Shown here in pieces: positions 6,296 to 6,340 of a stretch of 6,340 bases of DNA. A program made the translations under genes and the position numbers. The notes under the pieces are model-generated. The model saw nothing but the letters and a program-made list of their open reading frames with translations. It did not search any database and was not told the DNA's origin. The DNA comes from Candidatus Latescibacterota bacterium (GTDB taxonomy: Bacteria; Krumholzibacteriota; Krumholzibacteriia; Krumholzibacteriales; WJIX01). The stretch covers positions 1-6,340 of the forward strand of contig DAOWMJ010000116.1 of assembly GCA_030643145.1 (NCBI GenBank), read 5' to 3'. Position 1 is the stretch's first letter. Every line of letters starts with the position of its first letter.

Positions 6296-6340
6296 ATGTT
6301 TGAGAAAAAATGGGAAAATTCCAGATTGGCGGGATATTTG
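6296..6340 (+). CDS. Start of a further gene in the MoxR cluster (3' partial)
   Basis: An ATG 16 nt after the previous stop opens a frame that stays open to the window edge, giving 15 residues (MFEKKWENSRLAGYL). GGGG in GCCGGGGTA, 8 nt before the ATG, and GAGTAAGG further upstream are possible but imperfect ribosome-binding sites. Close spacing and same direction suggest it belongs to the same operon. The start is basic and hydrophilic, with no membrane segment yet visible. Too little is present to assign a family. Confidence 0.55.
   Translation, partial: MFEKKWENSRLAGYL

Overview
The window looks like a chromosomal segment of a Gram-negative bacterium, most likely a Desulfobacterota (deltaproteobacterial) relative. 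This is inferred from gene content and moderate, fairly AT-rich composition, not from a marker gene. Evidence for a Gram-negative envelope is a GspE/PulE-type secretion or pilus ATPase, an exported LysM protein, and a membrane-anchored protein with a SurA/PpiC-like chaperone region. All main genes have intact reading frames.

Layout. (1) Bases 1-1512 (+) hold the larger part of a GspE/PulE/PilB-family ATPase whose start lies upstream of the window. (2) Bases 1513-1670, between two convergent genes, hold a dense cluster of nested hairpins with 13-bp outer arms, probably a transcription barrier or a degenerate repetitive extragenic element. (3) Bases 1671-2819 (-) encode an exported LysM protein with two similar C-terminal modules, served by a good Shine-Dalgarno site and a strong sigma70-like promoter (TTGACA, 18 nt, TATTAT) at 2897-2926. 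(4) Bases 2950-3141 are a roughly 190-bp long imperfect inverted repeat that looks like a MITE (non-autonomous transposable element). It sits in the divergent intergenic region between the LysM gene and the next operon. Bases 3142-3226 hold only a weak ribosome-binding site that I can recognise.

(5) From 3227 to the right edge is a co-directional cluster: a MoxR-type AAA+ ATPase, a short soluble DUF58/VWA-like protein with an intact MIDAS motif, a single-pass membrane protein with a TPR-like region followed by a SurA-like region that lacks its parvulin domain, and the first 15 codons of a further gene. MoxR and DUF58 proteins are a well-known pair, in which the ATPase is thought to act as a chaperone or remodeller with the metal-binding partner. 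The third protein would put a periplasmic chaperone-like component in the same operon. That combination is the most interesting part of the window. Its client cannot be told from this sequence and probably lies in the genes to the right.
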